From contig NZ_AFPO01000024.1 in NCBI RefSeq assembly GCF_000218785.1, forward strand, positions 1 through 64,000: 64,000 nucleotides of DNA. Direction: 5' to 3'. Below the pieces are notes generated by a model that was not told where the DNA came from, made no database searches, and saw only the letters and a list, made by a program, of their open reading frames with translations. Source of the stretch: Idiomarina sp. A28L. Its GTDB lineage: Bacteria; Pseudomonadota; Gammaproteobacteria; Enterobacterales; Alteromonadaceae. A program made the translations under genes and the position numbers. Positions 32,828 to 40,890 of the stretch are shown here, piece by piece (the stretch's first letter is position 1; every line of letters begins with the position of its first letter).

Positions 32828-35461
32828 TTAATGAGCGTGCGCGTCCTCGTTTTCTTCCTCTTCTTCATCGCCAGCGGTGCCTAAAGCATACTGACTAAAG
32901 AAGATTGCATTCGCCATAAGTTTTGAAGTTCCCCAGAAATAACCACGGAAATTCACGTTATCTGCGAAACCAACAACACGCCCACCACCATAACGATGCG
33001 CAAGAACTGTAGTGCGTTCGCTTAACACTTCACGGTTACCTTGTGAAGTATAGCCTGCAAATACTGGTTCTTCGGCGTATGTTGCTACATCTACAAACGG
33101 GCTTTCGCTGTTAGTAAATGCAATAGTGCTGTTCTTAAATATTGGCAAGGTTTCACGCGTAAAGCCCACCGTAAGCGGGTGGCTTAAATCCAACTGGCTA
33201 TTGAAGATAGCACCTGCGATACGCTGTTGGCCGAAATAATCATTTCTATCGGCATAAGTTAAACCTTCGGTGCTGAATTTCTCGCGGAATTCATCTGCAG
33301 GAACAACGGTGGTTGCTAGCAGATTATTTTCGCTCATCCAACGTGCGCCGCCTTTTTGTCCAATTAACGTACCACCAGCGCGCACCCATTGTTGCAATTC
33401 ATTCTTAAAGCGTTCGCTCAGGCTACGATGATTCCCATCTACTAAAATAATGTGGGTATAGCGGCTGATATCTGAGCGATCTAATCGTTGAGTTTCAATC
33501 ATGGTTACTGGGATATTTAAATCTCTATCAAAGTAATACCAAGTTTCGCCAGCTTCCTGAAGATTAACACCATCACCAATAACCAACATTACTTTTGGTT
33601 CTGTGGCAGGGTTAATACTGCGGCTACCCACATCCATACCTACCGTTGATGTCATACCGCTCATAATAGTGTGAACACGAACGCGATTAGCATCAGCTAG
33701 TTCAGCTAGTTTAGCTTGAACTTCTTGCCAAGGCTTATCTTGATAAGCGCGGGTTACAATTACTGCACCGCGGCTAAATTGCTCGCCGCCATTCGGTGTA
33801 CTTACGGTAACGTCATCTACTGCTAAGCGAGCGTGAATACCTTCTTTGAGAAGGTGGTTCAATACGCGTGGTGCAAAATGTGGTTCCCAACTAAAAATAT
33901 ACCCTACGTTCGTTTCAGCAAGTTCATTGCTGGCGAAATCGCTCGCACCATCCCATACGTTTTCAGCAATCCGAAAACGGCGGTTTTGGCGGACTTCCGA
34001 AAACTCAACGTTAAATGCCATTGGCAATGTCCAAGCTGAAACATCGTAAAAGGTGTTATCAGGAAAATCTTGGCGAGTTGTGAATGCGCCTTTCAGCAAT
34101 CGGTAGTTGCGTTGGCGAATCGGTACGTAGAACGCTTCCCCTGGGTTATAGGTTTCATCGTTTACGCTGAAGCTTTCGGTAACTGGATAAACATCAATGC
34201 TGTGCGCGCGCAGAATATTTAGCAATTCATGCATGCGGCCTTCATCGGTTTCTTTTAACAAGTAACCATCAAAGCCTTCTTTACTTGCTAGCTCTAGGTT
34301 TTCTTTAAAGAAGCGCTGTTGGTAATCAAGCAACCACTCACGTTCGGCTACAGCACCTTTGATGGTAGATAAAGAAGTTACAAACTGATTGCGAATAGTA
34401 AACGGGAAAGAAACATCGCCATTTATTGATTCTTGCAAGTGGCCACGTGAAGAGGCTTGCTCGAATAAAATAGCAACGGTGCCCTGTGCATCAGGATAGC
34501 TTGAACCTTTGCCATAGTAGAAATCATCAAACGATTCCTCGGTGTAGTAAAGGCTTTGAATTTCGTCTAAAGCAGCGCCGTGGAATTCAGCTAGGCGCTC
34601 GGTTAAACGAACATTTTCATCCGGCGTAAGCGGGTTTTTACGCGAAGGAATGCCCGGCTGGAAGAAGTAGGTAGCATCGGTACCCATTTCGTGATGATCG
34701 GTAAGTACGTTCGGCATCCAGGCTTGATAGGTTGCAATACGAGCCTGTGATTCTGGATGTTGCAGCAACAACCAATCACGGTTCAAATCGAACCAATAAT
34801 GGTTCTGGCGGCCGCGTAGCCAATCTTGTTGATGCTCGCGATGTTGGCTATCAGCACCTGCGGTCATACTTTTATATTGGTTAACCCAAGTGGCAAAACG
34901 CGCTAAACCATCAGGGTTATACATTGGGTCAAAAAGGATAACGGTGTTATCTAACCACGCATCTATTTCAGGCCCTTGAGCAGCTGCTAGATAATAGGCA
35001 GCAAGTACAGCGGCATTCGAACCAGATGATTCATCACCATGCACGCTGTAACCCATGTAAATCACAAGTGGAGCTTCTTTTGCATTTACGTTTTGGCTTG
35101 GATCGGTTACCGCTAAATGCTGTTGGCGCATTTCTTCCAAACGGTTTTGGTTTTCAGGAGCACTGATTTTGAGTACCATCATCGGCCGAAATTCGTGGCT
35201 GCGGCCGGTTATTTCTAGCGTAATACGATCAGATTCTTCAGCAAGAATCTCCATATATCGAGTAATCTGTTCTGGGCGAACATGCCATTCACCCACTTCA
35301 AAGCCTAAGGCTTCTGCAGGCTTAGTGATACTTTGATCGTAGCTAACGTTATTGGGCAGATAGTAATCTAAGTCTACTGCCACGGCTGTGAAACTAAGTG
35401 TCAGCGCAGCGGCTAAAAATGCCGTAAAACGGCGATAAAACGAACGATTTGTGATTTTCAT
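32828..35461 (-). CDS. secreted M14 family zinc carboxypeptidase-like protein
   Basis: 877 residues. A Sec signal peptide ends about residue 30 (FLAAALTLSFTAVA). M14 domain: zinc-binding H-x-x-E in YSVHGDESSGSNAA, substrate residues in YNPDGLARF, DLNRDWLLLQHPE and third ligand region TDHHEMGTDATYFF, then a Glu candidate in ILFEQASS. A C-terminal half of about 450 residues resembles a class I glutamine-amidotransferase-like accessory part (IILVDGNHRS, GGTLIGQKGG). An acidic His-containing tail (EEEENEDAHAH) closes the protein and may bind metal. The ATG at 35461 is chosen from AGGAG 9 bases upstream. Likely exported, digesting peptides in the periplasm or outside. Confidence 0.85.
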   Translation of the reverse strand: MKITNRSFYRRFTAFLAAALTLSFTAVAVDLDYYLPNNVSYDQSITKPAEALGFEVGEWHVRPEQITRYMEILAEESDRITLEITGRSHEFRPMMVLKISAPENQNRLEEMRQQHLAVTDPSQNVNAKEAPLVIYMGYSVHGDESSGSNAAVLAAYYLAAAQGPEIDAWLDNTVILFDPMYNPDGLARFATWVNQYKSMTAGADSQHREHQQDWLRGRQNHYWFDLNRDWLLLQHPESQARIATYQAWMPNVLTDHHEMGTDATYFFQPGIPSRKNPLTPDENVRLTERLAEFHGAALDEIQSLYYTEESFDDFYYGKGSSYPDAQGTVAILFEQASSRGHLQESINGDVSFPFTIRNQFVTSLSTIKGAVAEREWLLDYQQRFFKENLELASKEGFDGYLLKETDEGRMHELLNILRAHSIDVYPVTESFSVNDETYNPGEAFYVPIRQRNYRLLKGAFTTRQDFPDNTFYDVSAWTLPMAFNVEFSEVRQNRRFRIAENVWDGASDFASNELAETNVGYIFSWEPHFAPRVLNHLLKEGIHARLAVDDVTVSTPNGGEQFSRGAVIVTRAYQDKPWQEVQAKLAELADANRVRVHTIMSGMTSTVGMDVGSRSINPATEPKVMLVIGDGVNLQEAGETWYYFDRDLNIPVTMIETQRLDRSDISRYTHIILVDGNHRSLSERFKNELQQWVRAGGTLIGQKGGARWMSENNLLATTVVPADEFREKFSTEGLTYADRNDYFGQQRIAGAIFNSQLDLSHPLTVGFTRETLPIFKNSTIAFTNSESPFVDVATYAEEPVFAGYTSQGNREVLSERTTVLAHRYGGGRVVGFADNVNFRGYFWGTSKLMANAIFFSQYALGTAGDEEEEENEDAHAH

Positions 35462-35569
35462 CAAGTTCAACTCCTGATTTATGTTGCGGTAAACTTAACA
35501 AATATAAGGCTCACAGCCAATAGAGTTACTATGCAATGACGTTGTGATGCGGTAGAATAAACCCTACTA

Positions 35570-35596
35570 AAATACTCGGGTATATAAATACTCGAG
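35570..35596 (+). promoter_or_regulatory. direct repeat upstream of nfuA
   Basis: AAATACTCGGG (35570-35580) and AAATACTCGAG (35586-35596), 16-base period, just before the nfuA ribosome binding site. It may be an operator. It does not fit the IscR type 2 pattern well. Confidence 0.3.
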
Positions 35597-35621
35597 CAGT
35601 ATTGAATAGAAGGTGATGTGC

Positions 35622-36200
35622 ATGATTACAATTTCTGAATCCGCTCAAACCCACTTCCGTGAGTTATTAAGCCGCCAAGAAGCTGGCACTAACATTCGTG
35701 TATTCGTGGTGAATCCGGGTCGGCCAAATGCAGAGTGTGGTGTATCCTATGCGCCGCAAGATTCGGTGGAAGAAAGCGATGTTCGTTTAAACTTCGAAGG
35801 CTTTGATGCGTTGGTAGATGCTGAAAGCGCGCCGTTTTTGCACGAAGCAGAAATTGATTTCGTACAGCAAGAGCTTGGTTCTCAGCTTACACTAAAAGCA
35901 CCAAATGCGAAGGCTCAAAAAGTAGCCGATGATGCCGAGCTGATTGAGCGTGTTGAATATGTGATTCAATCGGAAGTAAACCCTCAGCTCGCTAGCCATG
36001 GTGGGCAAGTGATGGTGTCTGAAATCACCGCTGATGGCATAGCTATTTTGCAGTTCGGTGGCGGTTGTAACGGTTGTTCTATGGTTGATGTTACCCTAAA
36101 AGAAGGGATTGAAAAGCAACTATTAGAGCACTTCCCGGGTGAGTTAAATGGTGTTCGTGATATCACCGAACATTCTCGCGGTGAGCATTCATACTACTAA
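35622..36200 (+). CDS. nfuA: Fe-S biogenesis protein NfuA
   Basis: 192 residues. The N-terminal half is a degenerate A-type scaffold ([15 protein letters not shown], with no Fe-S cysteine triad, though GVSYAPQD remains). The C-terminal NifU domain has the cluster-binding C-x-x-C in [19 protein letters not shown]. It carries [4Fe-4S] clusters to apo-proteins under stress. The ATG at 35622 follows AGAAGG by 8 bases; nearby upstream in-frame GTG and ATG codons are less likely. Convergent with the next gene, 25 bases between stops. Confidence 0.96.
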   Translation: MITISESAQTHFRELLSRQEAGTNIRVFVVNPGRPNAECGVSYAPQDSVEESDVRLNFEGFDALVDAESAPFLHEAEIDFVQQELGSQLTLKAPNAKAQKVADDAELIERVEYVIQSEVNPQLASHGGQVMVSEITADGIAILQFGGGCNGCSMVDVTLKEGIEKQLLEHFPGELNGVRDITEHSRGEHSYY

Positions 36201-36225
36201 TAGGAATCTATGCTCACCTCAGCTA

Positions 36226-36873
36226 TTAATTTTCCTGGGGTGAGTTCGGTTCTGGCTTCGCTACTTTTAACACCACGTGCGCAAAATCGTAATTCTCTTC
36301 ACGAAAAACTCTGTATTCCCCACCCGTAACATTCACACCTGGTAGTTCATTATTCAGTAATGTATTCGCAAAAGCTTCAGCTGTGGGTGCATCCGAGCCA
36401 TAAATTAGCACATTGCAGAGTGTGTTTGAGCACACTATAGACATAGGTTGTATTTCATCGGTACTGTTGATTTTGCGTAATAGGGCTTGATGGCTCACAA
36501 ACGCTGCAGAGCCACCTAAGTTTCCGAGCACGGTAATATTGGTTCCAATGATGTTAGATAAACTGGCTTCACTTTCTAGCAAAATCTGAATTTCTCTCGC
36601 TACGCGTTCTTCCGCAGCCTCATCTACATCTTGATTTACTCCTGCAGTGAACGCTTTTTCATCGGAATCAACCGAATCATTTGTTTCTTCAGATAAATCC
36701 TGGTCACTCCGTACTACCATGTTATCGGTATTTGGGGTGTTTGAATGTAGAGGTTCTGTGTGCTTTTGGGGGCTTTTGGAGGCAGGCGGTGGTTTTAAGC
36801 TCGAGCTTATTACACCTAAGACCAATAGGATAAGTGTTATTCCTAGAAAGAATGTGAGAATTGCTCTGATCAT
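36226..36873 (-). CDS. hypothetical single-pass membrane protein
   Basis: 215 residues, family not recognised. One N-terminal TM helix (about 5-24, ILTFFLGITLILLVLGVISS) is followed by a Ser/Pro/Asp-rich linker to about residue 85. A C-terminal domain of roughly 120 residues holds two cysteines in VCSNTLCNVLIYG. The mature part is probably periplasmic. It ends beside nfuA and is divergent from the DUF4397 gene; no functional link is evident. Confidence 0.55.
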   Translation of the reverse strand: MIRAILTFFLGITLILLVLGVISSSLKPPPASKSPQKHTEPLHSNTPNTDNMVVRSDQDLSEETNDSVDSDEKAFTAGVNQDVDEAAEERVAREIQILLESEASLSNIIGTNITVLGNLGGSAAFVSHQALLRKINSTDEIQPMSIVCSNTLCNVLIYGSDAPTAEAFANTLLNNELPGVNVTGGEYRVFREENYDFAHVVLKVAKPEPNSPQEN

Positions 36874-36964
36874 ATCTGTGATCTTTTGTTAGTAATTTGT
36901 GATCCTGCTCATGAGCGTATTTCGTAACAGATTGTTGCTGACAATCAAAAACGAGGATACAAAC

Positions 36965-38365
36965 ATGAACAGAATCACAAAAACACTGAGTGTTTCTGCT
37001 TTAGCACTAGCACTTGCGGCGTGTAATAGCAGTAGCAGTTCACCGGAATTACAAGTACCAGAAATTCCACCAGAATAGCCTCGGGGTGAGTTTCAACTGC
37101 GCGTACACCACGCAGCAACTGATGCACCAGCCGTAAATGTAACGGTAACCGGAAATAACTTCCTGGAAAATGTAGATTATCAGGTATCGTCAGGTTTATC
37201 CACGGTAACTACTGGTAACTATACTGTTGGTGTAGATGCCATACTACCCGACGAAAGCACAGCAACAGTTATTGGCCCGCTAGCTTTAGAATTTGATTCT
37301 GATACGCGTTATGAAGTTTTCGCGCTAGGTTCTGTAGCTGAAGAAACCTTAGAGCCATTAGTGGTATCAAATCCAGTTTCTGCAGTAGGCGAAGGTAATG
37401 TTCGCTTACAAGTATTACACGGTGTTCCTGTTGATTTAACAGTGGATGTGTTTGTAACTGAGTTTGATGCAGATTTATCAGCTGCACAACCTACAGCCAC
37501 ATTAGCCTACCAAGATTATACGCCGCAGGTAGAAGTACCAGGTGGTGATTACCAAATCCGTATCACGGTAGCAGGCGACCCAGAGGCTATAGTATTTGAT
37601 TCTGGCGAAGTATCATTACCAGCCGGTGCTGATCTATTTGTAACAGCAACACCTAACGTTGCTGCTAACAGCGCAGATCGTCCAATCGCGTTATTGCTCG
37701 CCGATGGCGAAGCTTCTTCAGTGTTGTATTCACAAGATACGGGTGCCGATGTTCGCGTAGTACACGCAGTTGCTGATGCACCAAATGTAGATGTGTTGGT
37801 TAACGACGGTGAAGCGCTAGCAGATGTGCCATTCTTAGCGTTCTCCGATTATATCAACTTAGCTGCGGATACTTACAACGTAAAAGTAAATGCGGCAGGT
37901 ACTGATGTAACCGTAATCGAAGCTGATTTGCCACTTGATAACGCTGCTCAATATAGTGTTTTAGCAGTTGGTGAACTTACTAACGATACGATTACTGCTG
38001 CCGTTATCCAAGATTTCAACCGCCGCATTGCTACTGCTGCGCAAGTACGTATCGTACACGCATCACCAGCCGCTGGCCCAGTTGATATCTATGTAACTGC
38101 TACAGACGATATTAGCGATGCTACTCCTACATTCGCAGGTGTTGATTTTAATGCCGAAGATATCCAGTTCACTGGTAATGTTGCACTTACTCCAGGCGAG
38201 TACTTTGTAACTGTTACTTTGGCTGATACGAAAGACGCAGCGATTGGTCCTGTAATGTTGGATCTAGTGGGTGGTGGTCTATACACTGCTATCGCGGTAG
38301 ACGCTACAGGCGGTGGTTTGTTACCACAGCTAATCCTGATGGATGATTTCGTAAGCGAAGAGTAA
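36965..38365 (+). pseudogene. DUF4397 repeat lipoprotein interrupted by one in-frame amber codon
   Basis: A clean lipoprotein gene starts at 36965 (GAGG about 7 bases upstream). MNRITKTLSVSALALALAAC gives a perfect lipobox LAAC with Cys20, then a serine-rich linker. Codon 38 is TAG (37076-37078). The same frame then stays open to 38365, with three or so DUF4397 beta-sandwich repeats (RVHHAATDAPAVNVTV, LQVLHGVPVDLTVDVF, VRVVHAVADAPNVDVLV, VRIVHASPAAGPVDIYV). The total is 466 codons with no other lesion. CAG to TAG is the simplest cause. An internal start could make a cytosolic product without the lipid anchor. Surface-exposed function presumed; unverified. Confidence 0.8.
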
Positions 38366-38399
38366 TTTCCCCCTGGGCTGAGATGTACAAGCCTACTTT

Positions 38400-38432
38400 G
38401 CCGCCCCAAGTTTACTTGCGGGCGGCATTTTT
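38400..38432 (+). terminator. terminator of the DUF4397 gene
   Basis: GCCGCCC / GGGCGGC stem, 13-base loop, then ATTTTT. Confidence 0.8.
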
Positions 38433-38449
38433 ACGCGTTAATCCTGATT

Positions 38450-39775
38450 TCAGGCTAAGCTTGTTGGATGACGCCGCAGCCAATACCATTGGCTGATTCC
38501 GCGTGCGGCCATAAACATAGAAAGCGCTAACCAGAGCCCATGATTTTCCATATCCGTAAACCAATTCGTGAATGCCCAAACCGGCAAAAATACGCCCAAA
38601 GCTGAAACGAGCATGGTGTTACGCATTGCTTTACTGGCACCAAGGCCAATAAATACGCCATCAAAAAAGTAGCTCCAATGTGCTAGAAGCGGCAATATAA
38701 TTAGCCAAGGCAGATATAGTTGAGCATTGGCAATAACCTCAGGAATGTTCGTAATCAAACTTATGATATGCGCGCCAAATCCCCAAAATACCAAACTATA
38801 AATACATGCAAAGAGTATCGACCACAGCAAGCAGAGCCGATACCAACGTTGAATTTGCGTTTTGTTTTTACTGCCTTTTGCTTGCCCGATCAACGCCTCT
38901 ACTGAATAGGCGATGCCATCTAAACCTAGGGAAATTAGCACTAAAAATTGCATGAGAACAGCATTTGCAGCGACAATTGTGGTGCCGTAATAACTGGCGT
39001 AGCCGGTCATCATTACCATACAAAGTTGCAGTGCAAGCGAACGTACAAAGATATCACCGTTCATTTGCGCCAGTAGCCTTAACGCTTGCCACTGTATCTT
39101 TGGTAAAACGCTTAAATGTAAGTGCTTACTTACAATAATAAGCCCTATTATTGCCGTACTCCATTCTGCAGCAAATGAAGCCCACGCGGCGCCATGTACG
39201 TTTAGATCGAGGCCAATAATTAGAATTACATCACCAATCACATTAACTAAGTTAGTAAAGATAACTAAAACCATGGCGGCTTTTGCTTGCTGGCGCCCGA
39301 GTAGAACACCCAATACCACAAGGTTAATCAAAGCCGCTGGCGCAGCCCATACACGGATTTGAATATAATCACGGGTAAGGCCTAACAGTTCGCCTTCCAC
39401 CGAGAAAAGAAAGCCTAGAACAAACGGCAGCAGAGGTGAGAGAGCAATGATCACTACACCGATCACGACTGCGAATAAAATTCCATGGGTGAAGTGTTTT
39501 TGTTGGGCGCTTATATCGTTTGCACCGAAGGCATTTGCCACTACTGCTGTAGTCGACATTCGCAAAAATACGGCGAGTAGATAAATAAAACTGAGTACCA
39601 TGGCACCCAGCGCAACAGCACTAAGGTAGATAGCATCGGGCAAATGCCCTATGATTGCTGTATCAATTAGCCCCAACATTGGCGCAGCAATATTGGAAAT
39701 CATCATAGGTAGCGCAATGGCAAAAATGCGTTGATGATCTTGCCAGCGGCCAAACCAAGTTGAAGGCGTAGACAT
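38450..39775 (-). CDS. MATE family efflux transporter (DinF-like)
   Basis: 441 residues with twelve predicted TM helices in two homologous halves. AIALPMMISNIAAPMLGLID and AIIGHLPDAIYLSAVALG open the first half, as in the DinF/NorM MATE family. GLDGIAYSVEALIGQAKGS is the DinF-subfamily match in the second. It exports cationic drugs or metabolites using a Na+ or H+ gradient. The DinF branch of E. coli is SOS-controlled, but no SOS box was seen here. Divergent from the polysaccharide deacetylase gene. Confidence 0.88.
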   Translation of the reverse strand: MSTPSTWFGRWQDHQRIFAIALPMMISNIAAPMLGLIDTAIIGHLPDAIYLSAVALGAMVLSFIYLLAVFLRMSTTAVVANAFGANDISAQQKHFTHGILFAVVIGVVIIALSPLLPFVLGFLFSVEGELLGLTRDYIQIRVWAAPAALINLVVLGVLLGRQQAKAAMVLVIFTNLVNVIGDVILIIGLDLNVHGAAWASFAAEWSTAIIGLIIVSKHLHLSVLPKIQWQALRLLAQMNGDIFVRSLALQLCMVMMTGYASYYGTTIVAANAVLMQFLVLISLGLDGIAYSVEALIGQAKGSKNKTQIQRWYRLCLLWSILFACIYSLVFWGFGAHIISLITNIPEVIANAQLYLPWLIILPLLAHWSYFFDGVFIGLGASKAMRNTMLVSALGVFLPVWAFTNWFTDMENHGLWLALSMFMAARGISQWYWLRRHPTSLA

Positions 39776-39798
39776 TAAAATTGCTCCGGAGATTCGCG

Positions 39799-40890
39799 AT
39801 GCGTATTGGAAATTTGGCCTTTATCTTAACACTTTTTTTGGCCTTAGCAGGCTGCTCACCAAGCACAAGTTATGCCGATAATCATTCTGAAAATAGTGCT
39901 CATGCATCGATATTGTTATATCACCATGTAAGTGAAAGCACGCCCCGCATTACCAGCGTGAGCCCTGACGAGTTGCGCGAACATTTAGAATACTTGCGCG
40001 ACAATGATTTTACTGTGGTGGATATACGCGATGCGATTGCCGCAGCGCGCGGTGAAAAAAGCATTCCAGAAAAATCGGTTGTGATTACTTTTGATGATGC
40101 ATATCAGAACATTTTTACTAATGGCCGGCCAATTCTGAATGAATTTAATGTGCCATGGACACTTTTTGTAACCACCGATCCGGTGGGCTCACGCCCAGGG
40201 CAATATATGAGTTGGGATCAAATTCGTGAGCTACATGAAGAGGGCGTGGTAATCGCCAACCACACCCTTGACCACGCCCATTTACCCCGCCGAAATGATG
40301 GTGAAAGTGAGCAACAGTGGTTACAACGCATGCGGGATAACATTCTTGCGGCAGAAGCAAAAATTGAAGAAGAGGTAGGCGTTAGCTATAAGCTATTCGC
40401 CTATCCTTATGGTGAATATGATAACAAACTTGCGGATTTAGTTGCTGAACTGGGTTTTGTTGGCTTTGGCCAACATTCGGGTGGGTTCGGCGCTACAAGT
40501 GATTTTCGAGCTATTCCGAGGTTTGCTGCGGCAGGTATGTATGCCAATTTAGATACGTTGGGTGCAAAAATAGCGGCGCTTTCGCTACCGGTAACAAGTG
40601 CAGAATACCGCGATACATTGCTGCGTCACGATGAAACTAAGCCGAAATTAACTCTTACGGTAGATACCAGTGATTTTAATCGCAGCCAGTTAAATTGCTT
40701 TATCGCCGGTCAGCCGCATGTGCCTGATTGGGAAAACGATACAACCTTTAGTATTGCAGCGAGCGAACCGTTGCGCGTTGGCCGAGGGCGCTATAACTGC
40801 ACAGCGCCTAGTAAAACTTATTCGGGGCGCTTTTACTGGTATTCCATCCAATGGATTCGCCCCGATGCTAACGGCATGTGGCCTGATTAG
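39799..40890 (+). CDS. polysaccharide deacetylase (NodB-domain) lipoprotein
   Basis: 363 residues. Lipoprotein signal with lipobox LAGC (Cys near residue 18). The NodB homology domain shows ILLYHHVSE, catalytic Asp and metal Asp in VVITFDDAYQNIF, the H-x3-H pair in NHTLDHAHL, and AYPYGEYDNKLADL. A C-terminal beta-rich part of about 90 residues follows, resembling a carbohydrate-binding region. It deacetylates GlcNAc-type polymers such as PNAG or peptidoglycan in the periplasm. The ATG at 39799 has GGAG 8 bases upstream. Stop overlaps plsB by 4 bases. Confidence 0.88.
   Translation: MRIGNLAFILTLFLALAGCSPSTSYADNHSENSAHASILLYHHVSESTPRITSVSPDELREHLEYLRDNDFTVVDIRDAIAAARGEKSIPEKSVVITFDDAYQNIFTNGRPILNEFNVPWTLFVTTDPVGSRPGQYMSWDQIRELHEEGVVIANHTLDHAHLPRRNDGESEQQWLQRMRDNILAAEAKIEEEVGVSYKLFAYPYGEYDNKLADLVAELGFVGFGQHSGGFGATSDFRAIPRFAAAGMYANLDTLGAKIAALSLPVTSAEYRDTLLRHDETKPKLTLTVDTSDFNRSQLNCFIAGQPHVPDWENDTTFSIAASEPLRVGRGRYNCTAPSKTYSGRFYWYSIQWIRPDANGMWPD

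Noticed and set aside
35550-35590. IscR type 2 site upstream of nfuA
   Set aside because: CCC and GGG blocks are present, but several fixed A and T positions of the motif fail in every register tried.
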